Assembly (NCBI GenBank): GCA_020061995.1
Contig: JAGUXE010000114.1
Location: 1 to 16,138, forward strand
DNA from: Ignavibacteriales bacterium
GTDB taxonomy: Bacteria > Bacteroidota > Ignavibacteria > Ignavibacteriales > Ignavibacteriaceae
Direction: 5' to 3'
Length of the DNA: 16,138 nt
Part shown: positions 15,393 through 16,138 of the stretch, in pieces
How the letters are laid out: each line of letters opens with the position of its first letter
Numbering within the stretch: position 1 is the stretch's first letter
Translations under genes and position numbers: made by a program
The notes under the pieces: generated by a model
The model's input: only the letters and a program-made list of their open reading frames with translations
What the model was told of the DNA's origin: nothing
The model's database searches: none

Positions 15393-15683
15393 CTATGTTA
15401 CTATTTTTGTTCTAAGAGCAATTTCTTCCAAAATTGATGAAACCTTTAAGCAATCTTTCATATTCCCTTCGAACACCATTGCCTGTCCTTTAGTATGAAC
15501 TTCAAAAGCATGCCCTTGTGCTTTTTCAAAACTACAGCGCGTTGCTTTTATCAATTGTTCAATCACTTCATCAAATGTATGCCAGTCGTCATTAAATAAT
15601 ATAACACGACTCAACAACTTCACATCTTGTTCGGTGTCGACTAATTCTTTGTACTTACCCGATTCTTCTCTTTTTATTTCCAT
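15393..15683 (-). CDS. clpS: ATP-dependent Clp protease adaptor ClpS
   Basis: The 96-aa product has the ClpS core VILFNDDWHTFDEVIEQLI (27-45) and AFEVHTKGQAMVFEG (59-73). Asn31, Asp32 and His63 correspond to the residues that hold the alpha-amino group of N-degron substrates in E. coli ClpS. A flexible charged N-terminus (about 1-25) is the part that modulates the Clp ATPase. ClpS delivers N-end rule substrates to ClpAP or ClpCP in the cytosol. No clpA or clpC is adjacent. Phe37 occupies the place of the E. coli gatekeeper Met40; I recall the HTFD/NTFD form as common in Bacteroidota-like ClpS. No Shine-Dalgarno is seen, and a -7-like box lies only 4 nt before the ATG. Confidence 0.93.
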   Translation of the reverse strand: MEIKREESGKYKELVDTEQDVKLLSRVILFNDDWHTFDEVIEQLIKATRCSFEKAQGHAFEVHTKGQAMVFEGNMKDCLKVSSILEEIALRTKIVT

Positions 15684-15687
15684 GAGG

Positions 15688-15695
15688 CAAAAATA
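15688..15695 (-). promoter_or_regulatory. Possible -7 box of clpS
   Basis: On the minus strand TATTTTTG matches TAnnTTTG and ends 4 nt before the clpS ATG. At N20 the -33 position reads TTT instead of TTG, so support is weak. If real, clpS mRNA would be leaderless or nearly so. Confidence 0.3.
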
Positions 15696-15726
15696 TGAAA
15701 ACTATGGTATAGTTGAAAGTGGGATT

Positions 15727-15780
15727 GACAACTTACAAAGTTGTCCTACATATAATTTGTAGGTCAAGATTTCATCTTGA
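15727..15780. repeat. REP-like inverted doublet (consecutive hairpins with GTAG heads)
   Basis: Three perfect stems follow one another: GACAACTT-ACA-AAGTTGTC (15727-15745), CCTACA...TGTAGG (15745-15763), and TCAAGAT-TTC-ATCTTGA (15764-15780). Read outwards from the AT-rich centre, each side is a GTAG tetranucleotide followed by a short-loop hairpin. This is the layout of paired REP elements. Confidence 0.6.
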
Positions 15781-15850
15781 ACATCGACATACTTTGATAA
15801 AAAATGTTGATATTAATTCTTTCTCCAAATCACTTTTTTCATATATAATT

Positions 15851-15885
15851 TTTACAATATTGGAATTCAATTCCATAATTGTAAA
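15851..15885. repeat. 35-nt near-perfect palindrome
   Basis: Arms of 17 nt (TTTACAATATTGGAATT and AATTCCATAATTGTAAA) surround a single central C and pair at 15 of 17 positions. No T-run of terminator type follows on either strand. Confidence 0.55.
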
Positions 15886-15925
15886 GTTGAGTTGACAGGG
15901 TGTACGCATTCTGCACGACTGAGCG

Positions 15926-15955
15926 GGGTAATCGTGAAATTATTTTATAAATCAT
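15926..15955 (+). repeat. Short direct repeat, copy A
   Basis: This 30-nt unit matches 16014-16043 at 26 of 30 positions. It starts with GGGT and contains a GTG codon followed by codons for KLFYKS. The frame from GTG runs only about 36 codons. Confidence 0.5.
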
Positions 15956-16013
15956 TTAGAACTTTTTCCATTAGTGAGTTGTATTTCACTTCATCAATAT
16001 ATACTATTTCACA

Positions 16014-16043
16014 GGGTGAACATGAGATTATTTTATAAATCAT
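16014..16043 (+). repeat. Short direct repeat, copy B
   Basis: This is the second copy, 88 nt downstream, with AGGGTGAAC before an ATG followed by codons for RLFYKS. The frame (MRLFYKSCTINLLISLLLKL...) ends after 23 codons and resembles a signal peptide, so it may be the remnant 5' end of a lost exported-protein gene. Confidence 0.4.
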
Positions 16044-16138
16044 GCACAATTAATTTGTTGATATCATTATTGTTGAAATTAACCAATTGCTGAAGTTTGG
16101 AAAATTTGAAGATTAGAAAATTGAGTATTAAAAACAAA

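Larger units (their letters stand above)
15696..16138. other. Gene-free region upstream of clpS with hairpins and short repeats
   Basis: Only short frames exist. The region contains three consecutive hairpins (15727-15780), a 35-nt near-palindrome (15851-15885), and a 30-nt direct repeat that resembles duplicated translation starts (15926-15955 and 16014-16043). From 16044 to the end I see nothing else. Confidence 0.6.

Noticed and set aside
15727..15780. CRISPR-like array
   Set aside because: The units are neighbouring hairpins of different sequence, without identical repeats or regular spacers.

Overview
All genes that can be supported here lie on the minus strand of an AT-rich, Gram-negative chromosome segment. 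Upstream of at least five transcription units I can read the same promoter layout, TTG-N20-TAnnTTTG. This is the Bacteroidota-type primary sigma signal, and two of the five -7 boxes deviate at the last base. Together with weak or absent Shine-Dalgarno sequences, a stand-alone TonB, a TolC-type outer membrane protein and a compact 431-aa AsnRS, it points to the Bacteroidota/Ignavibacteriota/Chlorobiota group. My guess is an Ignavibacteria-like organism, but the phylum-level placement is inference.

Layout, in the direction of transcription (right to left). Positions 15684-16138 hold no supported gene, but several hairpins, a REP-like doublet and a short direct repeat. Then come clpS (15393-15683), a BrnT/BrnA toxin-antitoxin pair (14458-14980) bracketed by two direct copies of a 69-nt repeat, and a tRNA-Phe gene with its own promoter and terminator (13815-13975). 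The central block is one long co-directional run: asnS, nuoJ, nuoK, nuoL, nuoM, an NhaD/ArsB-type cation antiporter, a small unknown gene, nuoN. A terminator-like hairpin follows, then a bifunctional NAD(P)HX repair enzyme and a VanZ-like membrane protein. tonB comes next with its own promoter and a strong UUCG-loop terminator. Last is a TetR regulator followed by a TolC-type efflux protein that runs off the left edge.

How the genes fit together. nuoJ-N encode the proton-pumping membrane arm of respiratory complex I, and all three antiporter-like subunits keep their key Glu and Lys residues. The set is split from the hydrophilic subunits (no nuoI precedes nuoJ) and is led by asnS. A putative Na+/H+ antiporter and an unrecognised 121-aa protein are inserted between nuoM and nuoN. 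This is the most interesting feature of the housekeeping part. NnrD/E repairs damaged NAD(P)H and so is thematically linked to complex I. The accessory interest lies to the right of the tRNA: a toxin-antitoxin module with a readable operator over its promoter, flanked by dispersed repeats, and a REP-like hairpin doublet upstream of clpS. I did not find a clearly new multi-gene system.
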